Of a stretch of DNA of 5,833 bases, positions 5,595 to 5,833 are shown one piece after another. This DNA is from Bacillota bacterium (GTDB lineage: Bacteria; Bacillota; Clostridia; Oscillospirales; Butyricicoccaceae): NCBI GenBank assembly GCA_030705725.1, contig JAUZPW010000106.1, positions 1-5,833 on the forward strand, written 5' to 3'. The translations under genes were made by a program, and so were the position numbers. Numbering within the stretch: the first letter of the stretch is position 1; the number at the start of each line of letters is the position of its first letter. The notes beneath the pieces were generated by a model that saw only the letters and a program-made list of their open reading frames with translations, did no database searches and was not told the origin of the DNA.

Positions 5595-5644
5595 AAAAAG
5601 CCCCGTCAACTTACGACAGCAATTCTATCGCAAGAGGACGGGGC
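5595..5644 (-). terminator. Terminator/attenuator-like hairpin in the leader of the VanZ-carboxypeptidase gene
   Basis: In minus-strand RNA, GCCCCGUC (5644-5637) pairs perfectly with GACGGGGC (5607-5600). After a 2x2 internal loop, CUUGCGA (5634-5628) pairs with UCGUAAG (5616-5610, one G-U), closing an 11-nt loop. Five U residues (5599-5595) follow directly, so it has the form of an intrinsic terminator. It lies 61 bp after the kinase stop and ends 12 nt before the ATG of the next gene. Any transcript of that gene started upstream must pass through it. It may end the kinase operon, attenuate the downstream gene, or both. Confidence 0.75.
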
Positions 5645-5660
5645 AGAGTTTAAGTTCGGG

Positions 5661-5691
5661 TTATTAATTTATTAAGAATCGGTTAAGAATC
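5661..5691. promoter_or_regulatory. Direct repeats at 11-bp spacing, likely response-regulator site
   Basis: TTAAGAATC occurs perfectly at 5672-5680 and 5683-5691, with starts 11 bp apart. A degenerate third copy (6 of 9 matches) is at 5661-5669 in the same phase. Tandem direct repeats at one helical turn are typical sites of OmpR/PhoB-family response regulators. The position, between a kinase gene and the VanZ-carboxypeptidase gene and about 90-110 bp before its ATG, suits activation of that gene by the cognate regulator. I see no clear sigma-A promoter beside it, which would fit activator dependence. Confidence 0.55.
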
Positions 5692-5705
5692 CCCTGAGAT
5701 TTTGC

Positions 5706-5833
5706 TTAGGACGCCGCGGGATGTACGGGGGCGTTCGGCAATGAGACCGTAAACACGGTATGCGTATCGTCGCTTTCAGCCTTTATCGAGCCGCCGTGAA
5801 GGTTCACGATGTCTTTTGCAATCGCAAGGCCCA
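5706..5833 (-). CDS. Sensor histidine kinase, C-terminal end, cut by window edge
   Basis: Only the last 41 full codons are present. They show the end of a HATPase_c domain. GLAIAKDIVNLHGGSIKAES is the G2-box region (the partial codon before it fits leucine, giving the usual GLGLAIAK), and THTVFTVSLP is the final strand. A short tail follows and ends in TAA at 5708-5706. This is the ATP-binding domain of a membrane sensor kinase that phosphorylates a response regulator, which is presumably encoded further along beyond the window. Its place just upstream of a VanZ/D,D-carboxypeptidase gene suggests an envelope or glycopeptide-type signal (VanS-like role), but the sensor part is not visible. Confidence 0.9.
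   Translation of the reverse strand, partial: GLAIAKDIVNLHGGSIKAESDDTHTVFTVSLPNAPVHPAAS

Noticed and set aside
5583..5609. TTG start giving a 510-residue form of the VanZ-carboxypeptidase
   Set aside because: The extension would translate through the hairpin arm, the U-run and the GGAGGG site, which is ideally placed for the ATG at 5582.
1..5833. CRISPR array, tRNA or rRNA genes
   Set aside because: No regularly spaced repeats and no cloverleaf or rRNA-like sequence were seen on either strand.

Overview
The window looks like chromosomal DNA of a low-to-mid G+C Gram-positive, most likely a member of the Clostridia (Oscillospiraceae/Ruminococcaceae-like). The reasons are strong GGAGG-type ribosome binding sites, sigma-A-type promoters in AT-rich gaps, a YpsA-like SLOG protein, a VanZ-domain protein beside a two-component kinase, and a 27-nt hairpin of the kind common in Firmicutes genomes. 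Taxonomy is inferred; there is no rRNA or other marker. Seven protein genes are supported. Two are cut by the window edges, and six lie on the minus strand.

Region by region: 1-874 is the first 291 codons of peptide chain release factor 3 (prfC, minus). The 343-bp gap at 875-1217 holds a prfC promoter with a leader of about 127 nt that can fold, and a 95-bp palindromic REP/MITE-like element. 1218-1706 (minus) encodes a small SLOG/DUF1273 (YpsA-like) protein. Facing away from it, 1845-2195 (plus) encodes an XRE-family repressor-like protein followed by a strong intrinsic terminator. The 138 bp between the two hold back-to-back promoters and nested inverted repeats. One 18-bp palindrome fills the -35/-10 spacer of the SLOG promoter and another overlaps the -10 of the regulator promoter. 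This suggests a small self-regulated module.

2288-3946 (minus) is a two-gene operon. The first gene encodes an unrecognised 192-residue protein with an internal duplication. The second, 21 bp downstream, encodes a cytosolic metallophosphoesterase with all the usual metal ligands.

4077-5582 (minus) encodes a 501-residue membrane protein that joins an N-terminal VanZ-like domain to a C-terminal serine D-Ala-D-Ala carboxypeptidase (S11) domain. It lies directly downstream of the C-terminus of a sensor histidine kinase (5706-5833). The 123 bp between them hold two perfect 9-bp direct repeats at 11-bp spacing (an OmpR-family response-regulator-like site) and a long hairpin with a U-run that abuts the Shine-Dalgarno of the fusion gene. 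The likely picture, by inference, is an envelope-stress or glycopeptide-sensing two-component system that controls a combined VanZ/carboxypeptidase effector, with possible attenuation in the leader.

The most notable items are the VanZ-S11 fusion with its terminator-like leader, the SLOG/XRE divergent module, and the duplicated-domain protein paired with the phosphoesterase. Two genes have upstream in-frame TTG codons that lengthen the open frame, but their ribosome binding sites place the true starts at internal ATGs.
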